Of a stretch of DNA of 64,000 nucleotides, positions 18,374-29,093 are shown piece after piece (position 1 is the first letter of the stretch; each line of letters starts with the position of its first letter). The notes beneath the pieces were generated by a model. That model made no database searches. It saw only the letters and a program-made list of their open reading frames with translations, and was not told the DNA's origin. The DNA is from Thioalkalivibrio sp. ALMg11. GTDB taxonomy: Bacteria; Pseudomonadota; Gammaproteobacteria; Ectothiorhodospirales; Ectothiorhodospiraceae. Both the position numbers and the translations under genes were made by a program. The stretch is taken from the NCBI RefSeq assembly GCF_000377905.1, contig NZ_KB898874.1:372001-436000 (forward strand). The letters are read 5' to 3'.

Positions 18374-21300
18374 GCCGTCGCCTCCCGGTCCGGGCCAACC
18401 GCCATCCGGTGATCCAGCCATTCAATCAGTGCGCGCGGCGGGCAGTGGTGGAATACCCCGTGCCCCGGCGCATCCACGCCACGCAGGAACAGGTACACCC
18501 CGCCGCCCATATGCTGGTCGTAGTCGTAGCCCGGCAGGCGTGCGGCGAGCTGGCGATGCAGCGCCAGGGTGTAGAGCACCAACTGCAGGTCGTAGCGGTG
18601 CTCCAGCACGGCCGCCTGCAGGCGTTCCGGGGTATAGGCCTGCGCCGAAGTCCCCAGCCAGTTGGACTTGTAGTCCGCCACGTAATAGCGCCCGTCGTGC
18701 TCGAAGACCAGGTCGACGAACCCCTTCAACATCCCGTTCAGTGTCACGTTCCCCAGCGGCGGGCGCGGCTGTCCGGGCAGGATCTGCGCGCGTACCCCCT
18801 GATCCAGCTCAGCCGCCGATAGATTGAGCGTCGGGTACAGGAACTCCAGCTCCGGCTGATAGGTGGTCAGGCCACCCAGACTGAAGTGCTCGCCGTCCTC
18901 CAGCGGGAAGGCGACCCCGAGCAATTGCTGCATCCAGTCGTCGACCGTTGCCGACCACTCGCCCCAGCCTCGCCGCTCGCAGCGTGTCGCTACCTCCTGC
19001 GCCATCCGCTCGGGATACGCCGCCTGCGCGGCCAGTCCCTGCTCCGCCGCCCACTCCAGCAGGCCATGGAGGAAGGTGCCGGGCCCCGGCCCGCGCGGGA
19101 AGGCGTGCAGCCCGTTGGCCACGCGCGGCTCGGGCTCCGGCACCTCCACCAGCGGGCGGCTCGCATCCGCGACCCCCTCGCGCAGCACATCCTCGCGCGC
19201 CGAGTCGGGCGCCACAGGCGCCACCCCCTCGTCATGCGCGGCAATCGCACTGTAGCTGGCCACCCACCAGCGCTCGAAGCGGCGCGACGGCGGCACCCGG
19301 GCCGGCCCGGTAACGGTCGCGGCACCGCCCATCTGCGCGGCCACCGCGCGCACCTCCGGCAACGGGCCCACATGGATCGCCGTCTCGCCGCCGGCTGCCT
19401 CCCGCAGCGCGGCCTCCAGCCCGCCATCCGGCACCCCCGCGGCTCCGGCCAGCAGATATCCGGCTGCCGTGCGGTCGAAGTGGTTGGTCTTGCTGGTACC
19501 CGAGACGATCGGCGCAATCCCCAGCCAGCAGGCATGGCGCGCCCGGGTCATGCCCACATACAGCAGGCGCAGGTCCTCGGCCAGGCGCTCGCGCTCGGCC
19601 CGCTCGAACACCTCGTCGTCCATGCGGAACACCCAGCGCGCCCCGCCCTGCGGCGGATGGTCGCGGTAGGGCACGTCCTTCTTCGTATCCGTCTGGCGGA
19701 AATTGCAGACGAACGGCAGGAACACCAGCGGATACTCCAACCCCTTCGCCTTGTGCAGCGTGACCACCTTCACCAGGTCCTCGTCGCTCTCCAGACGCAG
19801 GACCTGCTCCTCGCCGGTCTCGCCTTCGCCACCGCGATGTTCGGTCAGGTGCCGGATCAGGGCCTGTTCGCCGTCCAGCTCGGCGGCCGCCTGCTGCAGC
19901 AGCTCACTCAGATGCAACAGGTTGGTCAGGGCACGCTCGCCCTCGGCCGTGGCCCGCAGCCGACGCGGGACCTCGAAGTCGTGCAGCAGCCGTCGCAGCA
20001 TCGGCAACACCCCGCGGGACTGCCACAGGCGCCGATAGTCGCGGAACTGCTCGACGCGCACCTCCCACGCCAGCTCGTCCACCGTCAGCCGGTGCAGCTC
20101 GGCGAGCGACTGCCCCAGCGTCGCGGTCGCCAGCGCCGCGCGTAGCAGACGCTCGCTGGTCGGCTCGGCGCAGGCCCGCAACCAGCGCAGCAGGTCCCCG
20201 GCCTCAGCGGTCGCATACACCGACTCGCGATCTGATAGGTACACACTCCGCACGCCGCGCCGGCGCAGCTCGGCCCGGATCACATCCGCCTCGCCACGTC
20301 CACGCACAAGCACGGCCATGTCGCGCGGGCGCAGCGCCGCCAGCGCCTCGCCCTTGCGGAAACCACAGGTACCCGATTCCCCGCCGTTGAGTAGCTCCAC
20401 CATGTAGCTGGCACAGGCCTGCGCCATGCGGTCGCGGTAGGCCCCCTTGGGCACCGGCTCGCCCGGATCAAAGCTCCACAGCGTGACGGCCGGCACCGCC
20501 TGCCCGCCACTCTCGAAGACCTCCGATCGACCGTTCGCGTCCACCGGCAGAAACGGCAGCGGGTTGTCCGTGCCCGAGCGGAACAGGAAGGCCCCGTCCG
20601 CCCAGCCCTCGGCGTGCTGGAACAGCCGGTTCACGCCCTTCACTAGGGCCTCGGTCGAACGGAAGTTGCGCTCCAGCGTGTAGTGCCGCCCGGCGGTGGC
20701 CGCGCGCGCGGCGAGATAGGTATGGATATCCGCCCCGCGAAAGCGATAGATGGACTGCTTGGGGTCGCCGATCAGCAGCACGCCCTGATCGCGCGGGTTC
20801 TCGTCGATGCGGTAGACGCGGTGGAAAATGCGGTACTGCACCGGGTCGGTATCCTGGAACTCGTCGACCAGCGCCACCGGGAACTGGGCGCGCAGGGTCG
20901 CCGCCAGGTGCTCGCCGCCGGGTCCGTCCAGGGCATCGCGCAGCCGGGTCAGCAGGTCATTGAAACCCATCTGCGCGCGCTGCCGCTGCGCCTGACGGAA
21001 CCGCGCGTCCACCTGCCGCGCGGCCGCCTGCAACAGGCGCTCGCGGTCATCCACGCAGACCTCGGCATGATCGTCCAGCCCCGCAAAGGCCGGATGCAGA
21101 TCGTCCGGAAGCGCCTGCCCGGCCTTCAGCCGCGCCTGCATGCCAGCCGCACTGAAGCGCACCAACGGCGAGTCGCCCGAGACCCCGCTTGGACGTAACG
21201 CGCCGGGGTCCTCCGCCCAGTCGCGCATCGCCCCCAGCAGCTTTTCCGGGTTGCTGTACTTCTGCTTGTTCAGCACCGAGTCGCGCAGCGTCTCGAACTG

Positions 21301-22062
21301 CTCGGCCACCGCCGCGAACGCCTCGCGCCAGGGCCGCTTCATGGCCTCCAGCCGCGCCAGTCGATGGCCGAGGGCGGCCGTCAGCCCTTCCGGCGTCTCC
21401 AGTTCGGCATCCGCCGCGCTGGGCGGGAGATGCCCCACCAGCGGCCGGATCTTCTGCAGCAGCGTGTCGGGATCGGCACCGAAGGCGTTGCGCAGCAGCG
21501 CGAGTGGCTCCGGCGGTTGCGGATAGACAAAGCGGCGCCAGTAGTCGCGTGCCGCGTCCGCCAGCAGCTCCTGCTGGTCGCTCGCCAGGTCCTGGGTAAA
21601 CAAGCTCCCGCTGTCGAAGGCGTGCTCGCGCAACATGCGGTAGCACCAGCCGTGGATGGTGGAGACCGCAGCCTCGTCCATCCACTCTGCCGCCAGCTCC
21701 AACCGGCGCGCGGCACCCGGGCGCTCCGCCTCGGTGTATTCGTTGCGCAACTGCTTGTGGATGTCCTGGACGCCCGGCACTGCGTCCGGGTCTTCCGCGC
21801 GGAACACGCGCGCCGCGGTCGCCAGCGCGTCGCGGATGCGCTCGCGCAGCTCCTGGGTCGCCGCCTCGGTAAAGGTCATCACCAAGATCTGCGGCGGCGT
21901 CAGGGCATCGGTGCCCTCCGGCAATTCGCCGTGGCCCAGCACCAGGCGCAGGTACAGCGCGGCAATGGTGTAAGTCTTGCCGGTGCCGGCACTCGCCTCG
22001 ATCAGGCGGCTGCCGTGCAGGGGTAGCGCCAGCAGATCCAGCTTGTGTGCAAAACCGGTCAT
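18370..22062 (-). CDS. recB: Exodeoxyribonuclease V, RecB helicase-nuclease subunit
   Basis: The beta subunit of RecBCD, a 3'-5' helicase and the complex's nuclease. Its 1230 residues match the family. Walker A ASAGTGKT lies at about residues 24-31. UvrD-type motifs follow (ALVDEFQDTDPVQYRIF, GDPKQSIYRFRGADI, VVTLHKAKGLEYPLVFLP). The C-terminal RecB nuclease motif is YYVADYKSNWLG, with catalytic D and K near 1129. Its ATG overlaps the recC TGA by one base. Confidence 0.97.
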   Translation of the reverse strand: MTGFAHKLDLLALPLHGSRLIEASAGTGKTYTIAALYLRLVLGHGELPEGTDALTPPQILVMTFTEAATQELRERIRDALATAARVFRAEDPDAVPGVQDIHKQLRNEYTEAERPGAARRLELAAEWMDEAAVSTIHGWCYRMLREHAFDSGSLFTQDLASDQQELLADAARDYWRRFVYPQPPEPLALLRNAFGADPDTLLQKIRPLVGHLPPSAADAELETPEGLTAALGHRLARLEAMKRPWREAFAAVAEQFETLRDSVLNKQKYSNPEKLLGAMRDWAEDPGALRPSGVSGDSPLVRFSAAGMQARLKAGQALPDDLHPAFAGLDDHAEVCVDDRERLLQAAARQVDARFRQAQRQRAQMGFNDLLTRLRDALDGPGGEHLAATLRAQFPVALVDEFQDTDPVQYRIFHRVYRIDENPRDQGVLLIGDPKQSIYRFRGADIHTYLAARAATAGRHYTLERNFRSTEALVKGVNRLFQHAEGWADGAFLFRSGTDNPLPFLPVDANGRSEVFESGGQAVPAVTLWSFDPGEPVPKGAYRDRMAQACASYMVELLNGGESGTCGFRKGEALAALRPRDMAVLVRGRGEADVIRAELRRRGVRSVYLSDRESVYATAEAGDLLRWLRACAEPTSERLLRAALATATLGQSLAELHRLTVDELAWEVRVEQFRDYRRLWQSRGVLPMLRRLLHDFEVPRRLRATAEGERALTNLLHLSELLQQAAAELDGEQALIRHLTEHRGGEGETGEEQVLRLESDEDLVKVVTLHKAKGLEYPLVFLPFVCNFRQTDTKKDVPYRDHPPQGGARWVFRMDDEVFERAERERLAEDLRLLYVGMTRARHACWLGIAPIVSGTSKTNHFDRTAAGYLLAGAAGVPDGGLEAALREAAGGETAIHVGPLPEVRAVAAQMGGAATVTGPARVPPSRRFERWWVASYSAIAAHDEGVAPVAPDSAREDVLREGVADASRPLVEVPEPEPRVANGLHAFPRGPGPGTFLHGLLEWAAEQGLAAQAAYPERMAQEVATRCERRGWGEWSATVDDWMQQLLGVAFPLEDGEHFSLGGLTTYQPELEFLYPTLNLSAAELDQGVRAQILPGQPRPPLGNVTLNGMLKGFVDLVFEHDGRYYVADYKSNWLGTSAQAYTPERLQAAVLEHRYDLQLVLYTLALHRQLAARLPGYDYDQHMGGGVYLFLRGVDAPGHGVFHHCPPRALIEWLDHRMAVGPDREATA

Positions 22063-25000
22063 CAAGAGGTCTCCGCCTGGCCCACGACGACGTACACCGG
22101 CCGGTAGATCCGGTCGCGCCAGAAGGCGAAGTCCGGATCGTCCAGCAGGGTCTCAGGGTCGGGCCAGGCGCGCGCCAGCGCCGGGCTGCGCGACCACTCG
22201 CCCGCGACGAAGTCGTTCCCGCGCAGGGTCTTCACGGCCTCTTCATAAGGATCCTTCGATCCGTCTTCCGCCGCGAGCCAGGCAAAGGCCGCACCACAGG
22301 CCAGCGGCAGCGGCCGTGCCTGCCCCGCCACCCAGGCCTCCAGCAACGTGCCCAGCAACTCCTCGGCCAGCCCCGGTTCCAGCCCCGGGAGCTCCAGGCG
22401 CTTGTCCAGCCCGACCAGCTCGGAACCCACGCCGCCCGCGCCGGCATTCGCCAGCAGATGCATCACCCAGGGCGCCATCAGCTTGTCGAAGCGCCACTTC
22501 TTGCCATCCCCGATGCGGCTCGCGGTGTAGTCGAGGCACACCCGCGCCTGCCCGTCGCTGCGCAGGGCGGGCGGCACCCCCTCCAGGCCCCAGTGCTCGT
22601 GTTCCAGCCGCAAGGGCCGCGCCGCCGGCAACCACTCGGGGTACAGCGCATAGCGCTCCCCGATCCGCTCCAGCAGCCGCGCGGCCTCCTCCACCATCGC
22701 GCCGCGCTCCAGCTCGCCCGCCGCCCCCAGCGGCAGGCGACCCGCGCGCTGCAATCGACCCGACTCCGCCTCCAGGATCGCCGGCCAGGCCTCCGCGTCG
22801 TCGGTCGTCTCCAGTGCCGCCGCGACCAGCTGCTGGCGCACCTGCCACTGCTCCAGCCCGGCCAGTCCGAAGGGTTCCAGGTCGTCGCCGGCCTCTTCCT
22901 CCTCGTCGAAGAACACCCCCAGGCGATGGCGGAAGAAGGCCTCCACCGGAAAGCGCAGAAAACGCGTCAACGCCTCCGGCCCCAGGGCGCGCGGCTCGCG
23001 CTCGGCCTCCAGCAGCGGCACGGCCGCGGGGGCGCCACCATCGGCATCCGCCGCAGGGGCCGACACCGTGTCGTGCACCGCCTCCCATTCCCGCGCGTAG
23101 GTAAAGTGCCGATCGCCGGCGGCGTCCGCCGCCGGGAAGTTCACCGGCGAGAACGGCTGCAGCGGGTGCCAGGTGGTCAGGTGTTTCACCAGGGCCGGGC
23201 CAGCCTCCGGCCCGTCGGTCTCGACAAGTCCCCAGCCCGCGGCCAGGTGATCGCGCAGCTGGCCGACCAGCACCGACGGCGGGCGCGGCTCGTTGTCGCG
23301 CACATGCCGCCCCACCCAGCTCACATGCAGCTGGCGCCGCGCGGAGAGCAGCGCCTCCAGGAACAGGTAGCGGTCGTCCTCGCGGCGCGAACGATCGCCC
23401 GGGCGGTAATCGTTCGCCATCAAGTCGAAGTCGACCGGCGTCGGACTGCGCGGGTAGTCGCCGTCGTTCATCCCCAGCAGGCAGACCACCTGGAACGGGA
23501 TTGCCCGCATCGGCATCAGGGTGCAGAAATTCACCTGCCCGGCCAGGAAGCGCTGACCAACCCCGGAATCGTCCTGGCTCGCCAGCCACTGCTCGCGCAC
23601 CACCGCCAGCGGCAGGGCCTCTTCCAGGCCCGCCGCCGCGCAATCCTCGCGCCACTGATCCAGGGCCTCGCCGAGCTGCTCCAGGGTGAACAGCTCGGCA
23701 TCGGTCTCGGCCGCGAGGAACTGCTCCAGCAGCCCGCCCAGGTGCACGGCCCAGTCCTCCGGCGTATGCGCCTGGCGCAGCCACGCCCAGGCATCCTCCA
23801 GGGCGGTGATCAGGGCATCCATCGGCCCCAGCAGCGCGGCACTCAGCCCGCCGATCTCGTCGTAGGGCTCCAGGCCCTGCCACGGCCCCTGATCGCCCAT
23901 CGCGTAGCCCAGCAGCATCCGCCGCAGGCCGAAGCGCCAGGTGTTCTGCTCCAGCCCCTCGGGCAAGCCCAGCCCGGCGCGCTGCGCGGCATCCAGCCCC
24001 CAGCGCACGCCAGACCCCTCGGCCCAGCGGTGCAGCTGCCCCAGGTCCTCCTCCGCGATCCCGAAGCGCCGACGCACCGCCGGGACATCCAGCAGGTCCA
24101 GCAACTCGCTGACGCCCACCCGGCTCTCCGGCAGCGACAGCAGTTGCTCCAGCGCGATCAGTACCGGGTCGCGGCCGCGCGGGCCCTGGTCGGACAGCGT
24201 GTACGGGATAAACCGGGGATCATCGGTCTCCGGCTGACCGAACACCGCCTCGATATGCGGCGCGTACTGATCGATGTCCGGCACCATCACAATTACGTCG
24301 CGCGGGCGCAGTGCGGGGTCGCGCTCGAAGTGGTCCAGCAGACGGTCATGCAACAGCTCCACCTCGCGCAGCGGGCTGTGCGCCACATGGAACTGGATGG
24401 AGTGATCCTCGGCCGCAACGGCGGGCCAGGCTGCCCGGGTCTCCGCCAGCGGGCGCAGCTCGCGGATGTCGTCCTGCAGCTGGTGCAGCAGGCAGTCCTC
24501 GGGCCCGCGCACGCCATGCGGCTCGAAGACATCGACGCGTTCCCAGTCCAGCGTCCGCAGCACCCGGCCGTAGTGTTCGGGGTCGTCGTGCTCGTCCAGC
24601 AGCCCGATGTAGTCGCGGCCCTGCTTGCCCCAGGCCGCCAGCAGCGGGTGGGCATGGTTGTGCAGCTCCGCCTCGTCAAGGGCCTCCGGCATCCCCGCCT
24701 TGCGCGCCTGGCGCCGGCGCGTGGCGCGCAGCAGGTCCTTGTCGGCCACGATGTCGGCCCAGTAGTACTCGCAGGGGTTGTGCACGCAGACCAGCACCTG
24801 GCAGAACCGCGCCAGGCCCTCCAACGCCTCCAGGATTTGCCCCGGCAACGAGGAGATACCGAACACGATAATCCGCCGGGGCAGACCGGCCGGGCGCTGC
24901 TCCAGCGCGCGCACCGCGTCCATGTAGCGCCCATGCACCGCGGAGCGGCTGACCGCCTCCCGCGCCACACCGATATCCGCCTGCAGCAGGCGCCACAGCT

Positions 25001-25607
25001 CGGCCTGCCAGCGCTGCCCGAGCGCCAGCTCGCGCTCCTGACCACGAGGGTCGCGCAGGATGTCGCGCCCGGCCGCCCAATCGGTCAACCAGTCGGCACG
25101 GTACACCTGATACTGGTCGAACAGGTCCGCCAGACGCTCGGCCAGCTGGAAGCGCTTGCGCAGATCACCACCCTGGCCCGGGTCGTCGTCCTGCAGGAAC
25201 TGGCGCAGCGGCGCGAAGGCCTCCTGCGCCAGGCACTCCGGCAGCAGGCGCATCAGGCGCCAGGTCAGCGGGCGCTTGGCGTAGGGGGATTCCAGCGGGA
25301 CCGCCTCGGCCCCGAGGACCGCGCGATAGGCCGACCACACGAAGCGCGACGGCAGCTGCATGTCCAGCGCGGCCGCGATTCCGCAGCCTGGCGGGTCGGC
25401 GTCCGGCGGCGCGGCCAGCGCATGCCGCAGCCACTGCGCCATGCCGTTGCTCTGCACCAGGATGGTCTCGTTCTCCAGCGGCGCCAGCGGTGCGCGGCGC
25501 ATCCATTCCACCGCCAGCGTACGCAGCGACTCCAGGTGATTGCCATGCAGCACCACCATCCCTGGCTGCAACTCGCGCGACTCCACCAACCCGGCTCCTC
25601 GATCCAT
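22062..25607 (-). CDS. recC: Exodeoxyribonuclease V, RecC subunit
   Basis: The gamma subunit of RecBCD, which splits the strands and scans for Chi. It has 1181 residues, close to the usual length. QSNGMAQWL near the N-terminus, DVIVMVPDIDQYAPHIEAVF and NFCTLMPMRAIPFQVVCLLGMNDGDYPR (split across two conserved blocks) are RecC hallmarks. The ATG at 25607 has a weak ribosome binding site. MVVLHGNHLESL, 16 codons later, is preceded by AGCCAGGG and aligns better with other RecC starts, so the true start may be 25559. Confidence 0.95.
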   Translation of the reverse strand: MDRGAGLVESRELQPGMVVLHGNHLESLRTLAVEWMRRAPLAPLENETILVQSNGMAQWLRHALAAPPDADPPGCGIAAALDMQLPSRFVWSAYRAVLGAEAVPLESPYAKRPLTWRLMRLLPECLAQEAFAPLRQFLQDDDPGQGGDLRKRFQLAERLADLFDQYQVYRADWLTDWAAGRDILRDPRGQERELALGQRWQAELWRLLQADIGVAREAVSRSAVHGRYMDAVRALEQRPAGLPRRIIVFGISSLPGQILEALEGLARFCQVLVCVHNPCEYYWADIVADKDLLRATRRRQARKAGMPEALDEAELHNHAHPLLAAWGKQGRDYIGLLDEHDDPEHYGRVLRTLDWERVDVFEPHGVRGPEDCLLHQLQDDIRELRPLAETRAAWPAVAAEDHSIQFHVAHSPLREVELLHDRLLDHFERDPALRPRDVIVMVPDIDQYAPHIEAVFGQPETDDPRFIPYTLSDQGPRGRDPVLIALEQLLSLPESRVGVSELLDLLDVPAVRRRFGIAEEDLGQLHRWAEGSGVRWGLDAAQRAGLGLPEGLEQNTWRFGLRRMLLGYAMGDQGPWQGLEPYDEIGGLSAALLGPMDALITALEDAWAWLRQAHTPEDWAVHLGGLLEQFLAAETDAELFTLEQLGEALDQWREDCAAAGLEEALPLAVVREQWLASQDDSGVGQRFLAGQVNFCTLMPMRAIPFQVVCLLGMNDGDYPRSPTPVDFDLMANDYRPGDRSRREDDRYLFLEALLSARRQLHVSWVGRHVRDNEPRPPSVLVGQLRDHLAAGWGLVETDGPEAGPALVKHLTTWHPLQPFSPVNFPAADAAGDRHFTYAREWEAVHDTVSAPAADADGGAPAAVPLLEAEREPRALGPEALTRFLRFPVEAFFRHRLGVFFDEEEEAGDDLEPFGLAGLEQWQVRQQLVAAALETTDDAEAWPAILEAESGRLQRAGRLPLGAAGELERGAMVEEAARLLERIGERYALYPEWLPAARPLRLEHEHWGLEGVPPALRSDGQARVCLDYTASRIGDGKKWRFDKLMAPWVMHLLANAGAGGVGSELVGLDKRLELPGLEPGLAEELLGTLLEAWVAGQARPLPLACGAAFAWLAAEDGSKDPYEEAVKTLRGNDFVAGEWSRSPALARAWPDPETLLDDPDFAFWRDRIYRPVYVVVGQAETS

Positions 25608-25741
25608 TCAGGAAATGCCGCGCAAGGCCTCAAGGCCCGCGTGGTCCAGATGCGCCTACCCTACCATCCCCAAGCGACGATCCCCGTCGCGGTATTCACC
25701 GTTACGGCGTGAAATCCGGGCTATCCTCAAGGCAACAGGCT

Positions 25742-28700
25742 TCAGGCCCGAGGCGCAGCCAGCAAGGCCTCGAACTCGAGCGCCGGCACAGGGCGGCTGG
25801 CGTAGAACCCCTGATAGTGGTCGCAGCCCAGCTCGCGCAGGACCGCAAGCTGCTCGGCGGTCTCCACGCCTTCCGCCAGCACGGTCAGCCCAAGGCCGTG
25901 GCCCAGACCGACGATGGAGCGGGCAATCGAGCGGTCATCCGCGCTACCGGCCATATCGTCCTCGGCCAGGCCGTCGACGAAGCTCTTGTCGATCTTGAGC
26001 GTATCCACCGGGAAGCGCTTGAGCTGCGCCATGGAGGAGTACCCGGTGCCGAAGTCGTCGATGGCGAAGTGCACCCCGCGCTCGCGCAGGCGCAGCAGGA
26101 TGCGCCGGGCACGGCTTGGGTCCGCCATCAGTGCGGACTCGGTGATCTCCAGTTCCAGCTGATCCGCCGGGAACTCGAAGTCCTCCAGCAACTGGCCCAC
26201 CTGCTGGTCGATCGGCACGCGCTGGAACTGCAGCGCCGAGACGTTCACCGCCAGGCGGATCGGCGGGTACCCGGCCGCGCGCCATTGATGGCCCTGCTCG
26301 ATCACCCGGCGCAGCACCCAGCCCCCCAGCTCCACGATCAGCCCGGTCTGCTCGGCCAGCGGGATAAAGCGCCCCGGCGAGATCGGGCCCAGCTCGGGAT
26401 CGGTCCAGCGCAACAGCGCCTCCGCCCCCAGCAGTCGCCCGTCCTCGACGTTGTACTGCGGCTGGTAGTGGACCTCCAGCGCATCCGCCTCGATGGCGCG
26501 ACGCAGGCGCGCCGACAGGTCGATGCGCTCGCGCGCCGCACGAGTAAACTCGTCGGAGTAGTAACGGTAGCTGCCGCGCCCGTCCATCTTGGCCTGCGAC
26601 AGCGCGGTGCTCGCCTGCTGCAACAGGGTGTCGGCATCCGCCGCATGGTCGGGGAAGACCGCGATGCCAATCGTCGCGGCAACCTCCATCTCCACCCCGT
26701 TGCCGAGGTCGCAGGGGTAGCCCACCTCGCGGATGATGTTCTCCGCCACCAGCGCGGCGTCGTCCACATGCCCCAGGTTCTCCACCAGCACCGCGAACTC
26801 GTCGCTCGCCAGGCGCGCCACGGTATCGGTCCCGCGCCGTCCGACCTGCAGCCGTTCGGCAACGATCTTGAGCAAGCGGTCGCCCGCGGCATGGCCCTGG
26901 CTATCGTTGATGTCCTTGAAGCGGTCGATATCCACGAACAGCAGCGCCAGGTGCCCCTGGCGCCGGCGCATCAGCGAGATGCCGTGCGTCAAGCGCGCGC
27001 GCAGCAGCCGGCGGTTGGGCAGCTCGGTCAGCGGATCGTGATGCGCCAGGAAGTCGAGCTCCGCCTCCGAGGCCTTGATCCGCGAGATATCCGCGAACAC
27101 CGACACGTAGTGTGTAAGGTGGCCCTGCTCGTCGCGCACCGCGGTAATGCTCTGCAATTCCGGGAAGATCTCGCCGTTCTTGCGCCGGTTCCAGATCTCG
27201 CCCTGCCAGTGACCGTTCGTCAGAAGCTCGTGATACATGCTGCTGTAGAACACCTGGTCGTGGCGCCCGGACTGGAACATCTTCGGCGTGCGTCCCACCA
27301 CCTCGTCCTGGGTATATCCCATCAGCTGGGTAAAGGCGCGATTCACCGACAGGATATGGGCGGTGGCATCGGTAATCACCACGCCCTCGCGGGTATTCTC
27401 GAACACCACCGAGGCCAGGCGCTGGCGCTCTTCCTGTTCGCGCTGTTCGGTGATGTCCTCGACCGTCGCCACCACCCGGTCCAGCTCGCCTTGCGGCGTG
27501 CGACTGCACTTGACGTCGATATCCGCGACCATCACTCGGCCATCGCGGCGCAACAGGCGCTTCACGACGCTGTAGCCCGAACGGTCGCCGCGGCGCATCT
27601 CGGCGTCCAGCGCCGCCTCGCAGCCACGATCCCCGGGTATGGCCAGGCGGTCCCAGTCCATCGCCGCCAGCTCGTCCGGTGCATAACCCAGCATGTCGGC
27701 CAGGCACGCATTCACGCGTTCCCAGCCCTGACCCCGCGGCCCGGAAATCGCCATGCCGACAAACGGCATATCGAAAAAGATCCCGAGCAGCCGATCCTGA
27801 TCGGCGTGGGCCCGCACCAGGGCAAGGTTGCGCCGCAACCACTGCTGACGCCACAGCAACGCCCCCGCCCCGAGCACGACCAGCCACACGAACAGCGTTG
27901 CCCCGGCCGCCCACGCCGCCTGCTGCCGTGGCGGCGCCTGAAGGGCGTCGATATCGCGCTTTAGCACCAGATCCCAGCCAGCGGGTGCGAGCCCCTGCAC
28001 ACCGGCAAGGAAAGGGCTGGCCGCGTCATCAAAGCGTTCGACCACGACCTCGGCGCGGGGATGATCCAGGACCCGCTCGCGTAGCCGGGGGAAGGCCGCA
28101 GGCGCCGGGATAATCAGGCCCCCCGCCTCGGTGATCCGGGCAATCAGGGCACGCTGGTCGCCCTCGCGCACCACGATATGCGCCTGGGCATCCACGCCGT
28201 TGCGATTCTCGGTCAGTGTCAGCAACGGATGCAGGTTCTCGAGCGTCGATGACAGCAGCACCAGCCCCACCACCGGATCCTGCGGCGCCGCACGGTCGCG
28301 CACCGGCACCGCCCAGCTGATCCGCGGGCGCCGGTCCGAGTCCGCGTGCAGGATTGGCTCACTGGTCTGGCCACTGCGACGCACCTCGCGCAGCACCGCG
28401 TCCATCACGGCCTCGTCGAGGGCACTGCGGCCCAGTTCGATCACCGGCTGACGGTCGGCATCCAGCAGGGCCACGCTGTCGTAATCATAAGCCGTGCGCA
28501 TCAGCTCCAGCCGATCGCGCACCTGCTCCAGCGCCAGCGTCGAACGCCGCTCCAGGGCCGTTACCGCGAACAGGTTAAAGCCACGCGCCTCGCCCAGAAC
28601 CATCGCGTCGCCGGTGCGCTCCGCCAGCCATTGGTCGATCACGCCGCCCTTCAAAAAAGCAGCGCGTTGCAGATCCTCACGCGCCTGCGACTCGGCGGCG

Positions 28701-29062
28701 GCCCCCTGAAAATGCCACGTCCCCAGCCCTACGCCTGCGGTGGAGGCGGCCACCGCCACGGCCAGCACCAGCCATGGCCAGTAGCCGAAACGCGCCAGCT
28801 CCTCGCGCGCACCCGTACCCGACGCCTCGTCACGCCAGGCCGGCAGCCAGCGCATCGCGAGATACAGCAGCACCCCGGAGACCAGTACAAACCCAAAGCC
28901 CTTGCCCAGGCTCACGCGGGCCAGCGCGGTCGTCACGTCCGTCCCCGTCCACCAGGCCAGTGCCACGTCGGACAGGGCAATCCACAGCAGCCCCAGCACG
29001 ACATAGGCGCCCACGACCAACCCGGCCGCGAAGCGCCGCGACACTGGACGACGGGGCGTCAT
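25742..29062 (-). CDS. Membrane sensor with PAS, degenerate GGDEF and EAL domains
   Basis: A 1106-residue protein. Two N-terminal transmembrane helices (within 10-80) and a third near 105-125 precede a large extracytoplasmic CHASE-like region and another helix (AAWAAGATLFVWLVVLGAGALLW). Two PAS domains follow, then GGDEF and EAL. The GGDEF signature reads ASDEF (near residue 752), so cyclase activity is doubtful. The EAL site is intact (AEALLRW, near 879), with DDFGTGYSSMAQLK. It is probably a c-di-GMP phosphodiesterase. The ATG at 29062 is preferred because a terminator lies just upstream. recC begins 134 bases after its stop. Confidence 0.9.
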   Translation of the reverse strand: MTPRRPVSRRFAAGLVVGAYVVLGLLWIALSDVALAWWTGTDVTTALARVSLGKGFGFVLVSGVLLYLAMRWLPAWRDEASGTGAREELARFGYWPWLVLAVAVAASTAGVGLGTWHFQGAAAESQAREDLQRAAFLKGGVIDQWLAERTGDAMVLGEARGFNLFAVTALERRSTLALEQVRDRLELMRTAYDYDSVALLDADRQPVIELGRSALDEAVMDAVLREVRRSGQTSEPILHADSDRRPRISWAVPVRDRAAPQDPVVGLVLLSSTLENLHPLLTLTENRNGVDAQAHIVVREGDQRALIARITEAGGLIIPAPAAFPRLRERVLDHPRAEVVVERFDDAASPFLAGVQGLAPAGWDLVLKRDIDALQAPPRQQAAWAAGATLFVWLVVLGAGALLWRQQWLRRNLALVRAHADQDRLLGIFFDMPFVGMAISGPRGQGWERVNACLADMLGYAPDELAAMDWDRLAIPGDRGCEAALDAEMRRGDRSGYSVVKRLLRRDGRVMVADIDVKCSRTPQGELDRVVATVEDITEQREQEERQRLASVVFENTREGVVITDATAHILSVNRAFTQLMGYTQDEVVGRTPKMFQSGRHDQVFYSSMYHELLTNGHWQGEIWNRRKNGEIFPELQSITAVRDEQGHLTHYVSVFADISRIKASEAELDFLAHHDPLTELPNRRLLRARLTHGISLMRRRQGHLALLFVDIDRFKDINDSQGHAAGDRLLKIVAERLQVGRRGTDTVARLASDEFAVLVENLGHVDDAALVAENIIREVGYPCDLGNGVEMEVAATIGIAVFPDHAADADTLLQQASTALSQAKMDGRGSYRYYSDEFTRAARERIDLSARLRRAIEADALEVHYQPQYNVEDGRLLGAEALLRWTDPELGPISPGRFIPLAEQTGLIVELGGWVLRRVIEQGHQWRAAGYPPIRLAVNVSALQFQRVPIDQQVGQLLEDFEFPADQLELEITESALMADPSRARRILLRLRERGVHFAIDDFGTGYSSMAQLKRFPVDTLKIDKSFVDGLAEDDMAGSADDRSIARSIVGLGHGLGLTVLAEGVETAEQLAVLRELGCDHYQGFYASRPVPALEFEALLAAPRA

Positions 29063-29093
29063 CGGCCGGCCCCGCTCGTCTGCGACGCGGACG

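Noticed and set aside
22047-25712. A 1221-codon open frame antisense to recC
   Set aside because: Long antisense frames are expected in GC-rich genes. Its composition (Gln, Arg, His) is not protein-like, and recC is certain.
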